Shown here in pieces: positions 9,076 through 15,965 of a DNA stretch of 33,929 nucleotides. The translations under genes were made by a program, and so were the position numbers. The stretch covers positions 1 through 33,929 of the forward strand of contig NZ_SOEF01000031.1 in NCBI RefSeq assembly GCF_004366375.1, written 5' to 3'. Under the pieces are notes generated by a model that saw nothing but the letters and a program-made list of their open reading frames with translations, was not told the origin of the DNA and did not search any database. The stretch's first letter is position 1. Each line of letters begins with the position of its first letter. This stretch comes from Halanaerobium congolense (GTDB lineage: Bacteria; Bacillota; Halanaerobiia; Halanaerobiales; Halanaerobiaceae).

Positions 9076-9109
9076 GCTTGACTGAGAATAGATTAGCATA
9101 ATAAAAACA

Positions 9110-9175
9110 GGACTTTTCCCGGGCTTCTAATTAATGGAGTTAAAACTTAATTGTTGGCGGGAAAGGTCCTTTTTA
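9110..9175 (+). terminator. Strong hairpin terminator between binding protein and permease genes
   Basis: GGACTTTTCCCG at 9110-9121 pairs with CGGGAAAGGTCC at 9158-9169 (12 pairs, one G-T), followed by TTTTT. The 36-base loop contains a further AATTAA/TTAATT stem. Transcription from the binding-protein promoter should mostly stop here, so the permease genes need readthrough or the promoter(s) downstream. Confidence 0.85.
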
Positions 9176-9194
9176 AAATTTATACTGTCCGGGT

Positions 9195-9223
9195 TTGATT
9201 TATTTAAATTAAGTAGATATAAT
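9195..9223 (+). promoter_or_regulatory. Sigma-A promoter upstream of the amino-acid permease operon
   Basis: TTGATT at 9195-9200 and TATAAT at 9218-9223 with an ideal 17-base spacer. It lies after the terminator, in the 306-base gap before the permease gene, and would give that operon its own transcript with a leader of about 150 bases. Confidence 0.65.
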
Positions 9224-9280
9224 ATTATTTGGGTTATAAATTAATGGGGTAATTATGGACCTATTTATTTTTTAAGTTAA

Positions 9281-9329
9281 TTCAAAAAAGTTACCTTTTT
9301 AGTTTATAATCTAAGCTAAATTAACTTAG
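9281..9329 (+). promoter_or_regulatory. Second promoter with an operator-like palindrome
   Basis: TTCAAA at 9281-9286 and TATAAT at 9305-9310 (18-base spacer) are followed directly by the 19-base near-palindrome CTAAGCTAAATTAACTTAG at 9311-9329. Its arms match at eight of nine paired positions allowing for the centre. The position, over the transcription start, is typical of a repressor operator. No regulator can be assigned. Confidence 0.45.
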
Positions 9330-9381
9330 ATTGGGTTTAGGAATCAAATTTTGACAATAATTTTTTTAGAAAGGACAGATT

Positions 9382-10068
9382 ATGGAGAATTTAGAATTAA
9401 TTATAGACGCACTCCCCTACCTTTTAGAGGGAACTCTGGTTACAATTCAACTTACCTTCTGGAGTCTGTTAATCGGGATAGTAGTTGGATTACCAATTGC
9501 CTTTGCCCAGGTTTACGGCAATAAAGTGATGCAGGGAATTGTTGCAGTTTATGAGCGCCTGGCCCGCAGTATCCCACTGCTGGTAATGCTTTTGCTGATC
9601 AATTATGGTCTGCCGAGACTGGGATTAAGAATTCCAATTTTTAGAGCAGCAGTAATCGGAATTGGACTCCGTTCTGCAGCCTATCAGTCCCAGATTTATC
9701 GAGGTGCAATTCAGTCAGTAGGCGGCTCTCAGATGAAGGCTGCTCGTTCTCTGGGAATGGGCAAATTAAAGGCCTTTTTTTATATTATTGCCCCCCAGGC
9801 TATTAGAATTGCAATTCCACCTGTGGCCAATGAGTCTGCAATTGTACTTAAAGATACCTCCCTCGCCTTTACCATTGGAGTCGTAGAGCTTTTAAGACAG
9901 GGAGAATATTTTATTGCAACATCCAATCAGCCGATGGTGATCTATTTAACCATTGCAGCAATTTATTTTATACTAACTACTATAGTTAATGGCGGTTTAT
10001 CCCTGTTTGAGAAAAAATATCAGATTCCAGGGATTGGTATTGAAGGAGGACATTCAGATGCCTACTAA
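9382..10068 (+). CDS. Polar amino-acid ABC transporter permease 1
   Basis: Inner-membrane permease of the His/Glu/Gln/Arg/opine family, 228 residues, about five helices. The conserved ATPase-docking loop reads GAIQSVGGSQMKAARSLGM, followed by IIAPQAIRIAIPP. An AAAGGA site precedes ATG 9382. Its last 11 bases overlap the start of the ATPase gene, so the two are probably translationally coupled. It is paralogous to the permease at 10816, and the two likely form a heterodimer. This operon appears richer in G and C than its neighbours. Confidence 0.88.
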   Translation: MENLELIIDALPYLLEGTLVTIQLTFWSLLIGIVVGLPIAFAQVYGNKVMQGIVAVYERLARSIPLLVMLLLINYGLPRLGLRIPIFRAAVIGIGLRSAAYQSQIYRGAIQSVGGSQMKAARSLGMGKLKAFFYIIAPQAIRIAIPPVANESAIVLKDTSLAFTIGVVELLRQGEYFIATSNQPMVIYLTIAAIYFILTTIVNGGLSLFEKKYQIPGIGIEGGHSDAY

Positions 10069-10816
10069 GCACTTATTAAAAATAGAGGATTTACACCACA
10101 GTTTTGGGGAAGAGGAAGTACTTAAGGGAATCTCTTTTTCTCTAGATAAGGGAGAAACCAAGGTTATTGTTGGTCCCAGTGGAACCGGTAAGAGTACAAT
10201 TTTAAATAATATTATCCGTCTGGTACCACCCAAAAAGGGAAAAATTTATTTAGAAGATATTGAAATTACTTCAGCTAAAAAAATAAATGAGATCAGACAG
10301 CAGATTGGTTTTGTTTTTCAGGATTTTGGCTTATTTAATCATCTGACCGCAAAAGGAAATATTATGATTGGTCTGACCAAAGTTAAAAAAATGAATAAAA
10401 AAGAGGCAGAAGAATTAGCCATGCTGGAGCTGGACCGGGTTGGATTAAAAGAATATGCGAATTCCTATCCTTCACAGCTCTCAGGGGGCCAGAAGCAGCG
10501 GGTTGGAATTGCCAGAGCGCTGGCTATGCAGCCCAAATTAATTTTGTTTGATGAGCCGACTTCTTCGTTGGATCCGGAACTTACAGGAGAGGTGCTTAAA
10601 GTTATGCGCAACCTGGCCGAAGAAGGAATGACTATGCTGGTTGTGACTCATGAGATGGGATTTGCCCGCAGTGTTGCTGACGAGCTAATTTTTATGGAAG
10701 CTGGTAATATTGTTGAACAGGGAAATCCGGAAAAACTATTTACCGATCCCGATCACCAGAGAACCAGAGAATTTCTCTTTCAGCTGACTGATTTATATGG
10801 TGCGGGTGAGAACTAA
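10058..10816 (+). CDS. Polar amino-acid ABC transporter ATPase (GlnQ/HisP type)
   Basis: Cytoplasmic ATPase that powers the importer, 252 residues. Walker A is GPSGTGKST (residues 39-47), the Q-loop is FVFQDFGLFNH, the signature is LSGGQKQRVGIARAL, Walker B is LILFDEPTSSLDPE and the switch histidine is in VVTHEMGFA. The frame is open from 9989, but the family start is ATG 10058, with AAGGAGGA at 10043-10050 in front of it and eight bases of spacing. It overlaps the upstream permease by 11 bases and the downstream permease by one base. Confidence 0.9.
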   Translation: MPTKHLLKIEDLHHSFGEEEVLKGISFSLDKGETKVIVGPSGTGKSTILNNIIRLVPPKKGKIYLEDIEITSAKKINEIRQQIGFVFQDFGLFNHLTAKGNIMIGLTKVKKMNKKEAEELAMLELDRVGLKEYANSYPSQLSGGQKQRVGIARALAMQPKLILFDEPTSSLDPELTGEVLKVMRNLAEEGMTMLVVTHEMGFARSVADELIFMEAGNIVEQGNPEKLFTDPDHQRTREFLFQLTDLYGAGEN

Positions 10817-11460
10817 TGCTGGATATTTTTATGGAATATTATCCCTTATTTTTAAGTGGACTGGGGGTAACAGTTTTCGTGACCCTTATTTCCTGTTCAC
10901 TGGGAACAGTTCTGGGGACTTTTTTAGCTCTAGGGAAAATTTACGGTAATAAATTTGTTTCGGCTGTAGTCCGAATCATTATTTCTATTATCAGAGGTAC
11001 ACCACTTTTAGTTCAGCTTTTTATAATTTATTATGGTCTTCCTTCCTGGGGCATCAATCTGGATCCAATTACAGCTGCCATTATTAGTTTCATTATTAAT
11101 AGTGGAGTGTATCAGGCTGAATACCTCCGGGGTTCAATTCAGTCGATCAGCGGCAGCCAGCTAAAAGCAGCTCAGTCAATCGGAATGACCAAATGGCAGG
11201 GAATCAGGCACATTATTTTACCCCAGGCTTTCCGCCGGGTAATCCCCTCCTGGACCAACGAATTTATTTATATGATTAAATACTCTTCTCTGGCCTATGT
11301 AATTGGAGCCCGGGAATTGATGACCGAAGGAAAATTAATTGCCAGCCGCAACTATCAATTTTTTGATGTCTATCTGGTAGTTGCTCTGATTTACCTAATT
11401 GTAATCATTTTCTTTGTTGCTATCTTTAATCGAATCGAGAAAAAGGTTGCAATACCTTAA
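10816..11460 (+). CDS. Polar amino-acid ABC transporter permease 2
   Basis: Second permease of the importer, 214 residues, with the docking loop GSIQSISGSQLKAAQSIGM and the following IILPQAFRRVIPSW. Its ATG shares one A with the TAA of the ATPase gene (TAATG), a classic coupling arrangement. A strong terminator lies 50 bases after its stop, closing the operon. In the family, two different permeases flank one ATPase in histidine, glutamate and arginine importers, which fits the gene order here. Confidence 0.88.
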   Translation: MLDIFMEYYPLFLSGLGVTVFVTLISCSLGTVLGTFLALGKIYGNKFVSAVVRIIISIIRGTPLLVQLFIIYYGLPSWGINLDPITAAIISFIINSGVYQAEYLRGSIQSISGSQLKAAQSIGMTKWQGIRHIILPQAFRRVIPSWTNEFIYMIKYSSLAYVIGARELMTEGKLIASRNYQFFDVYLVVALIYLIVIIFFVAIFNRIEKKVAIP

Positions 11461-11467
11461 ACGTGCA

Positions 11468-11480
11468 GGTGCCGTGCACC
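11468..11480. repeat. REP-like GC-rich palindrome
   Basis: GGTGCCGTGCACC is a 13-base interrupted palindrome (GGTGC and GCACC arms), nested within GTGCA/TGCAC arms at 11463-11467 and 11475-11479. It sits directly behind the operon's last stop codon in AT-rich DNA. Its shape resembles the GGTGCCnGGCACC and GGTACCnGGTACC extragenic palindromes seen in many bacteria, one of which may be the element at 30639-30674. Confidence 0.45.
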
Positions 11481-11511
11481 ACCCGATATATGTCGGTAAT
11501 TGTCGAATCTG

Positions 11512-11550
11512 AGACTTACTAATTATTTATTTAATTAGTAGGTCTTTTTT
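11512..11550 (+). terminator. Terminator of the amino-acid importer operon
   Basis: AGACTTACTAATTA at 11512-11525 pairs with TAATTAGTAGGTCT at 11532-11545 (14 pairs, one G-T), a six-base loop, then TTTTT. Confidence 0.9.
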
Positions 11551-11602
11551 GCTTTATAAACTTCTCAAAAAGTAATAAACTATAATTACTCAATATTTGT
11601 AA

Positions 11603-11758
11603 AATGATTCCTACCGGGGAGAAAATATCAGGGGAGTAAACTGGCAGGTAGCTTATGCTGCAGTTGCTGGAGTGGAAATAGTAACAGCGGAAGAAACAAC
11701 AGCAATACCAAAGGAAATAATTAGGGTAGTCGAAACAAAGGAAGATAGGAGCAGGTAA
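11603..11758 (+). pseudogene. Possible gene relic without a start codon
   Basis: In one frame, codons 11603-11755 read as a protein-like 51-residue stretch before TAA at 11756-11758. It includes YRGENIRG, VNWQVAYAAVAGVEIV and AIPKEIIRVVETK. A stop lies directly upstream (11600-11602), and there is no ATG in frame and no ribosome site. The base composition is coding-like, unlike the AT-rich spacer on either side. I do not recognise the family. It may be the 3' end of a decayed gene, or simple chance. The rest of the 419-base gap (11461-11879) holds the palindrome and terminator above and nothing else I can support. Confidence 0.3.
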
Positions 11759-11879
11759 ATGAAAAGAGAATTAATGATTTATTAAATAGCAAAGTTTTCT
11801 TCTTGTATTCTTAAATTCTAGATGCTATAATTAATTAAAGGAAATATATGTAATCTAATTTTACCAGTAATTCTAGTTC

Positions 11880-12326
11880 ATGGAAACTATTAAGAGCAGG
11901 GTGGTGAGAATTTTGGATCAGGAGTTTCTTGATGCGGTGAGAGATATCATTGTTAAAGAGACGAAGAAAATAGTCCAGTCTGAGACGAGAAAAATAGTGC
12001 AGGAAGAGACAAAGAAAATAGTCCAGTCTGAGACGAGAAAAATAGTGCAGGAAGAGACAAAGAAAATAGTCCAGTCTGAAACGAGAAAAATAGTGCAGGA
12101 AGAGACGGCAAAATTAAGTGCTCAGGTTGAAGAAAACACACAGATTCTTAGAGCATTAGAGTCAAATAAGGATATACAAAATGCACGGATGGACAGAATG
12201 GAACATGATCTGGCTCAACTTCTTGGCAGTAATAAGAAGATTGAGGATCTGGAGGATAGATATATTCATCACAGTCATCGAATAGTTATAGATACCAGTG
12301 AAGCAGTAGAGAAAGATGCAAGTTAA
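11880..12326 (+). CDS. Small coiled-coil protein with octapeptide repeats
   Basis: Unrecognised 148-residue protein, no signal peptide or membrane segment. Residues 27-74 are six copies of an eight-residue unit alternating ETKKIVQS and ETRKIVQE, coded by three 48-bp repeats; a degenerate ETAKLSAQ follows. The rest is also rich in E, K, Q and R and predicted helical (VEENTQILRALE, NARMDRMEHDLAQLL), with a histidine-rich YIHHSHRIVI near the end. An 8-residue period is not the heptad of a simple coiled coil. The start is uncertain: ATG 11880 lacks a ribosome site, and in-frame GTG codons at 11901 and 11904 or TTG 11913 follow AGGGTGG. A terminator at 12340 follows, so it is probably expressed alone. 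The function is unknown; a scaffold or tether is possible. Confidence 0.6.
   Translation: METIKSRVVRILDQEFLDAVRDIIVKETKKIVQSETRKIVQEETKKIVQSETRKIVQEETKKIVQSETRKIVQEETAKLSAQVEENTQILRALESNKDIQNARMDRMEHDLAQLLGSNKKIEDLEDRYIHHSHRIVIDTSEAVEKDAS
11958..12101 (+). repeat. Three 48-bp tandem repeats within a gene
   Basis: Units at 11958-12005, 12006-12053 and 12054-12101 are almost identical: I find one difference between units 1 and 2 and one between units 2 and 3. Each unit itself holds two related 24-base halves (GAAAATAGTCCAGTCT and AAAAATAGTGCAGGAA ends). Such uniformity at the DNA level, including silent sites, points to recent expansion by slippage or recombination, so copy number is expected to vary between strains without frameshift. 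Confidence 0.9.
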
Positions 12327-12339
12327 ATAGGTTCGTTAA

Positions 12340-12370
12340 AGGCAGTTTCCGGTCAGGGACTGTCTTTTTC
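12340..12370 (+). terminator. Terminator after the repeat-protein gene
   Basis: AGGCAGTTTC at 12340-12349 pairs with GGGACTGTCT at 12356-12365 (ten pairs, three G-T), then TTTTTC. It separates the repeat-protein gene from the cobalamin adenosyltransferase gene. Confidence 0.75.
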
Positions 12371-12441
12371 AGATAGGTTCAATTCAAATTACCATAAATT
12401 GGATCAGTAAACGGTAGGGGCACATGTAAAGGAGTGAGCAG

Positions 12442-12981
12442 ATGAAAATTTATACTAAAAGCGGAGATAAAGGAAAAACCAGTCTTTTTGATAATTCAAG
12501 AGTAGCAAAAGATTCTCTCCGAGTTGAAAGTTACGGAACAATTGATGAACTCAATTCTTCTCTGGGATTTGCCAAAAACTTTGTTGAGGCGCAGGAAGTT
12601 TATAATATTCTGCGCTCTGTTCAGCGCCAGCTTTTTAATCTGGCAGGGGAACTGGCAACTCCTGACTGGGAAAGCTTTCCTGAAAAAATAACAGCAGCAG
12701 ACATTGAATTTTTAGAAAAGAAAATAGATTACTATTTAGCTCAGATGAATAAAAAGGAAAAATCTATGTTTATTATTCCGGGGAGCTCAAAGGCCAGTGG
12801 GGCTCTTCACCAGGCTAGAACTATCTGTAGACGGGCAGAGCGCAGAATTACTACTCTTGCAGGAGAAGCAGATATTAGTCAGGATTTACAAAAATATATT
12901 AATCGTTTATCAGATTTAATTTATTCACTGGCCCGTTTTTTAGAAGCTGAACTTGATTACGTGGAGTCCAAAAAGAAATGA
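12442..12981 (+). CDS. Cob(I)yrinic acid a,c-diamide adenosyltransferase, PduO type
   Basis: Transfers the adenosyl group of ATP to reduced corrinoid to make adenosylcobalamin. It has 179 residues, the usual length. The N-terminal ATP-binding signature is clear (YTKSGDKGKTSLFDNSRVAK), followed by the SYGTIDELNSSLGFAK block and the C-terminal helix motif ARTICRRAERRI, with the arginine and glutamate that contact ATP. AAAGGAGTGA precedes ATG 12442. It overlaps the next gene by four bases (ATGA). No cobalamin-dependent enzyme is visible in the window, so it serves enzymes coded elsewhere. Confidence 0.92.
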   Translation: MKIYTKSGDKGKTSLFDNSRVAKDSLRVESYGTIDELNSSLGFAKNFVEAQEVYNILRSVQRQLFNLAGELATPDWESFPEKITAADIEFLEKKIDYYLAQMNKKEKSMFIIPGSSKASGALHQARTICRRAERRITTLAGEADISQDLQKYINRLSDLIYSLARFLEAELDYVESKKK

Positions 12982-13409
12982 GAATTTTAGTTGATGGAGA
13001 TGGCTGTCCAGTTATTTCGCTAATTAGTGAGCTGGCATCTAGAAAAAACCTGGAGTTAATTGTATATACTGATCTTAATCACCAGCACAAGCTTGATTAT
13101 GGAACTTTAAAAGTGGTAGACCAGGGATTTCAATCTGTGGATATGATTCTTTGTAATAATATTAAATCAGGAGATATTGTAATTACTTCTGATTATGGAT
13201 TGGCAGCTTTAGCCTTAAGCAGAAAAGCAGAGGTTTTAAGTTTTTCAGGAAGAAGGTTCAACAATCAAAATATAGAGAGGTTATTGGCAAAGAGGCACCG
13301 TCAACTTAAAGAGAGAAAAAGAACAGGGCGTCATACAAGTCACAAAAAACGAACAGCAGCTGATGACCAAAGATTTAAAAAAGCACTGCTTAAATTAATA
13401 AATTCATAA
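12978..13409 (+). CDS. YaiI/YqxD (DUF188) family protein
   Basis: Conserved protein of unknown function, 143 residues, with the family N-terminus MRILVDGDGCPV, the internal GDIVITSDYGLAALAL and the basic tail RTGRHTSHKK. The fold of the family is PIN-like, with acidic residues (D7, D9, and D in TSDYGLA) that could bind metal, so a nuclease role has been suggested, but no activity is established. It is translationally coupled to the adenosyltransferase through an ATGA overlap. That coupling does not by itself show a cobalamin role. Confidence 0.87.
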   Translation: MRILVDGDGCPVISLISELASRKNLELIVYTDLNHQHKLDYGTLKVVDQGFQSVDMILCNNIKSGDIVITSDYGLAALALSRKAEVLSFSGRRFNNQNIERLLAKRHRQLKERKRTGRHTSHKKRTAADDQRFKKALLKLINS

Positions 13410-13477
13410 ACAAATAATATTTTTGCAACGCAGACTTTTATTTTGAAGCATAAAAAAATCATGAAGAAGGTGAGCCA

Positions 13478-14746
13478 ATGGACAAGCAGCAAAAAACAAT
13501 TTATGCCTGGGCCCTCTATGATTGGGCTAACTCTGCTTTTGCCACAGTAATTTTAGCCACAATTCTTCCCATATTTTATAAAGATGTTGCCGGGATCAAC
13601 CTCCCCGGTAATTTAGCAACTTCCTACTGGGGTTATACCCAGACTATTGCCATGATAATTATTGCTGCCATTTCGCCAATCCTAGGAGCGGCTGCTGATT
13701 ATTCTGATTCAAAAAAGTCTTTTCTTAAATTTTTTGTTATCTTAGGTATTACAGGAACAGTTCTTTTGTTTTTTGTTAATGAAGGTAATTATTTGCTGGC
13801 CTCATTTTTTTTCATCATCGCTAATATTGGTTTCTCAGGTGGAAATGTATTTTACGATGGTTTTTTAACAGATATCAGTGACTCTAAATCTATTGATTAT
13901 ATTTCCAGTTTGGGTTATGCGGCTGGTTATTTAGGGGGCGGTCTGCTTTTAGCAGTAAATCTTATAATGATTTCTAAACCGGCTTTATTTAGCATCGGCT
14001 CAACAACTACTGCTATTCAGATTTCATTTGTTACAGTTGCAGTCTGGTGGTTTGTTTTTTCTTTGCCAGCTTTTAAATATTTACCTGATCCGCAAAAAAG
14101 AGTTGAGAAAATTCCATTAAAAAAATATGCTAAAATGGCTTTTGGACGGCTTAAATCAACTTTTATCAACATTCGCAAATATAGAGAATTGTGGAAGTTT
14201 TTACTTGCTTTTTGGATTTATAATGATGGTATCGGAACAATTATTAGAATGGCAACAATTTATGGTAGAGAAGTGGGGATTGGTCAAATTGATTTAATTG
14301 GTGCTTTACTTTTAACTCAATTTGTGGGTATTCCATTTGCTCTGATTTTTGCCAAAATAGCAGGGAAAATAACTGCTAAAAAAGGAATTTATCTAGCTCT
14401 AACTATCTATATTGGCATTACTTTATATGGTTATTTTTTAGATTCAGCTTTGGACTTTTGGATATTAGCTGGAATTGTAGGCATGGTTCAGGGAGGAGCC
14501 CAGGCTTTAAGTCGCTCTTTATATGGAGCAATGGTACCGGAGTCTAAATCAGCTGAATTTTTTGGTTTTTTTGGAGTCTCCAGTAAGTTTGCAGCTATAA
14601 TTGGACCAACTGTTTTTGCTTATACTGGCCAGCTGACTGGATCCAGCCGGTATGGAATTCTTGCTGTGGCTGTATTCTTTATTTTAGGCATGTTTTTTCT
14701 AAGCCGAGTTGATGTTGAAAAAGGTAAAATAGAAGCCAAAAATTAA
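13478..14746 (+). CDS. MFS transporter, UMF1 (Atg22-like) family
   Basis: Integral membrane protein of 422 residues with about 12 helices. The opening YAWALYDWANSAFATVILATI is the hallmark of the UMF1 branch (quoted in part: YDWANSAFATVI), and GMVQGGAQALSRSLYGAMVP is the family's second-half motif. The related eukaryotic Atg22 exports amino acids from the vacuole; bacterial members have no agreed substrate. AAGAAGGTGA precedes ATG 13478. It is 68 bases after the DUF188 gene and may share its transcript. The 127 bases after it hold a 9-base tandem duplication GCAGACCTT around 14752-14769 and no clear terminator. Confidence 0.87.
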   Translation: MDKQQKTIYAWALYDWANSAFATVILATILPIFYKDVAGINLPGNLATSYWGYTQTIAMIIIAAISPILGAAADYSDSKKSFLKFFVILGITGTVLLFFVNEGNYLLASFFFIIANIGFSGGNVFYDGFLTDISDSKSIDYISSLGYAAGYLGGGLLLAVNLIMISKPALFSIGSTTTAIQISFVTVAVWWFVFSLPAFKYLPDPQKRVEKIPLKKYAKMAFGRLKSTFINIRKYRELWKFLLAFWIYNDGIGTIIRMATIYGREVGIGQIDLIGALLLTQFVGIPFALIFAKIAGKITAKKGIYLALTIYIGITLYGYFLDSALDFWILAGIVGMVQGGAQALSRSLYGAMVPESKSAEFFGFFGVSSKFAAIIGPTVFAYTGQLTGSSRYGILAVAVFFILGMFFLSRVDVEKGKIEAKN

Positions 14747-14873
14747 TTGGGCAGACCTTGCAGACCTTAAAGTATTTTAAAACAGAAACATCATTAACTG
14801 AGATTTTAGATTTATTTGGTGAAAAGAATTTTTTGGGAGAAGCTTAAGCAGATTTTTTAAATTTTATATAGAT

Positions 14874-15791
14874 TTATTTTTTTTCAACAGGAAGGTCAGT
14901 TCTGCTGCTCCACCCAACCCAGGATTCGTCATATAATTTTAAATTTTGATAGCCAAGCAGTTTTAATGTGAAAAATGTATGAGCTGCTCTTACACCTGTA
15001 TGTGAAAGAACTGCAATTACTTCTTTATCTTTAGTTATATCTTTTGCTGTATAAATTTCAGTAATTTCTGCAGCAGATTTAAATTTATAATTTTCAGTTA
15101 AAACTTCATTCCATTTGAGATGAATAGAGTTTGGAATTCTGCCTTTGCGCGGCGCACCTGAATTAGTTTCGGCACCTGAAAATTCTGCTTCAGATCTTGT
15201 ATCTAAAATAATAAAATCCTGATTGTCGAGGTTTTCAGCTATTGTATCAGAATTTACTATCCACTGATTTATAACATCACTGACTACAAAATCACCTTTT
15301 TGAGGTCTATGAGGAAATATTTTGCTGTCAAAACCTTCGTTTTCCCAGGCATCATAGCCTCCTTCTAAAACTTTGATGTTTTGATGATCATAAACCTGGA
15401 ATACCCACCATAATCTGGAAGCCCAAATACCATTATTATCATCATATAAAATAACTTCAGAATCATTATTAATTCCTTTTTCTTGGGCAGTGGCTGCAAA
15501 AGCACCAGGTTTAGCAATTAATCCCTGAACCCAGCCTTCTGGATCAGAAAAATCATCGTTCCACATATTTACGGCCTGAGGTAAATGTCCAAGTAGATAT
15601 TTGGTACTATTTCTGACATCAATGATTTTCAGATTTCCTTTACCTTCCTGGATCATTTGGTGTACTTCTGCTGCTGAGATCAGAAATTCTCTATTTTGAA
15701 AATCAGATTCAGCTGCAGCAGCAGATGTTAAAAGAAGAATAATAAAAAAAGAAGAAATTAAAATTTCAAAAGATTTATTAAAGTTATTCAT
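14874..15791 (-). CDS. Exported tandem rhodanese-domain protein lacking the catalytic cysteine
   Basis: Two-domain protein laid out like thiosulfate/3-mercaptopyruvate sulfurtransferases, 305 residues. Residues 1-28 form a signal peptide ending in AAA, so it is periplasmic. Rhodanese domain 1 covers about 36-155 (IIDVRNSTKYLLGHLPQA; loop LYDDNNGIWASR) and domain 2 about 170-302 (ILDTRSEAEFSG; HLKWNEVL; WVGWSSRTDLPVE). The active-site loop, normally CxxGVxA, reads SHTGVRA with Ser at 263; the codon is TCA. The whole protein has no cysteine, so it cannot act as a persulfide sulfurtransferase. AGGAGG lies at 15798-15803 on this strand. It is transcribed alone, against its neighbours. It could be a sulfur-oxyanion binding or structural protein; the role is unknown. 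Confidence 0.85.
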   Translation of the reverse strand: MNNFNKSFEILISSFFIILLLTSAAAAESDFQNREFLISAAEVHQMIQEGKGNLKIIDVRNSTKYLLGHLPQAVNMWNDDFSDPEGWVQGLIAKPGAFAATAQEKGINNDSEVILYDDNNGIWASRLWWVFQVYDHQNIKVLEGGYDAWENEGFDSKIFPHRPQKGDFVVSDVINQWIVNSDTIAENLDNQDFIILDTRSEAEFSGAETNSGAPRKGRIPNSIHLKWNEVLTENYKFKSAAEITEIYTAKDITKDKEVIAVLSHTGVRAAHTFFTLKLLGYQNLKLYDESWVGWSSRTDLPVEKK

Positions 15792-15831
15792 TTACAAACC
15801 TCCTTGAGTTGATAGATTTCTTACATATCTT

Positions 15832-15837
15832 ATTATA
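15832..15837 (-). promoter_or_regulatory. -10 element of the rhodanese gene
   Basis: On the minus strand these bases read TATAAT, about 45 bases before the start codon; a clear -35 is not visible. It lies in the divergent 174-base gap shared with the nucleoside hydrolase gene. Confidence 0.4.
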
Positions 15838-15904
15838 TACCTTGGGTAGAGAAATTTCATCCATTTTAAGATTTTAATTAGGAAAAATTTAAAAGGCAGG
15901 ATTT

Positions 15905-15932
15905 TTGTAATTTTTGTTGAAATTAATATAAG
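15905..15932 (+). promoter_or_regulatory. Promoter of the nucleoside hydrolase gene
   Basis: TTGTAA at 15905-15910 and TATAAG at 15927-15932 with a 16-base spacer, 33 bases before the start codon. AGGAGG of the ribosome site follows at 15955-15960. Confidence 0.45.
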
Positions 15933-15965
15933 AGTGAGTAGAAAATTGTCTGTTAGGAGGATAAT

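Noticed and set aside
11953-12141. 62-codon minus-strand open frame with repeats.
   Set aside because: It is the antisense reading of the 48-bp tandem repeats; repeats stay open in several frames for trivial reasons.
12442-13409. A cobalamin-related operon including the DUF188 gene.
   Set aside because: The four-base overlap shows coupling, but DUF188 proteins have no known cobalamin role and no B12-dependent enzyme is nearby.
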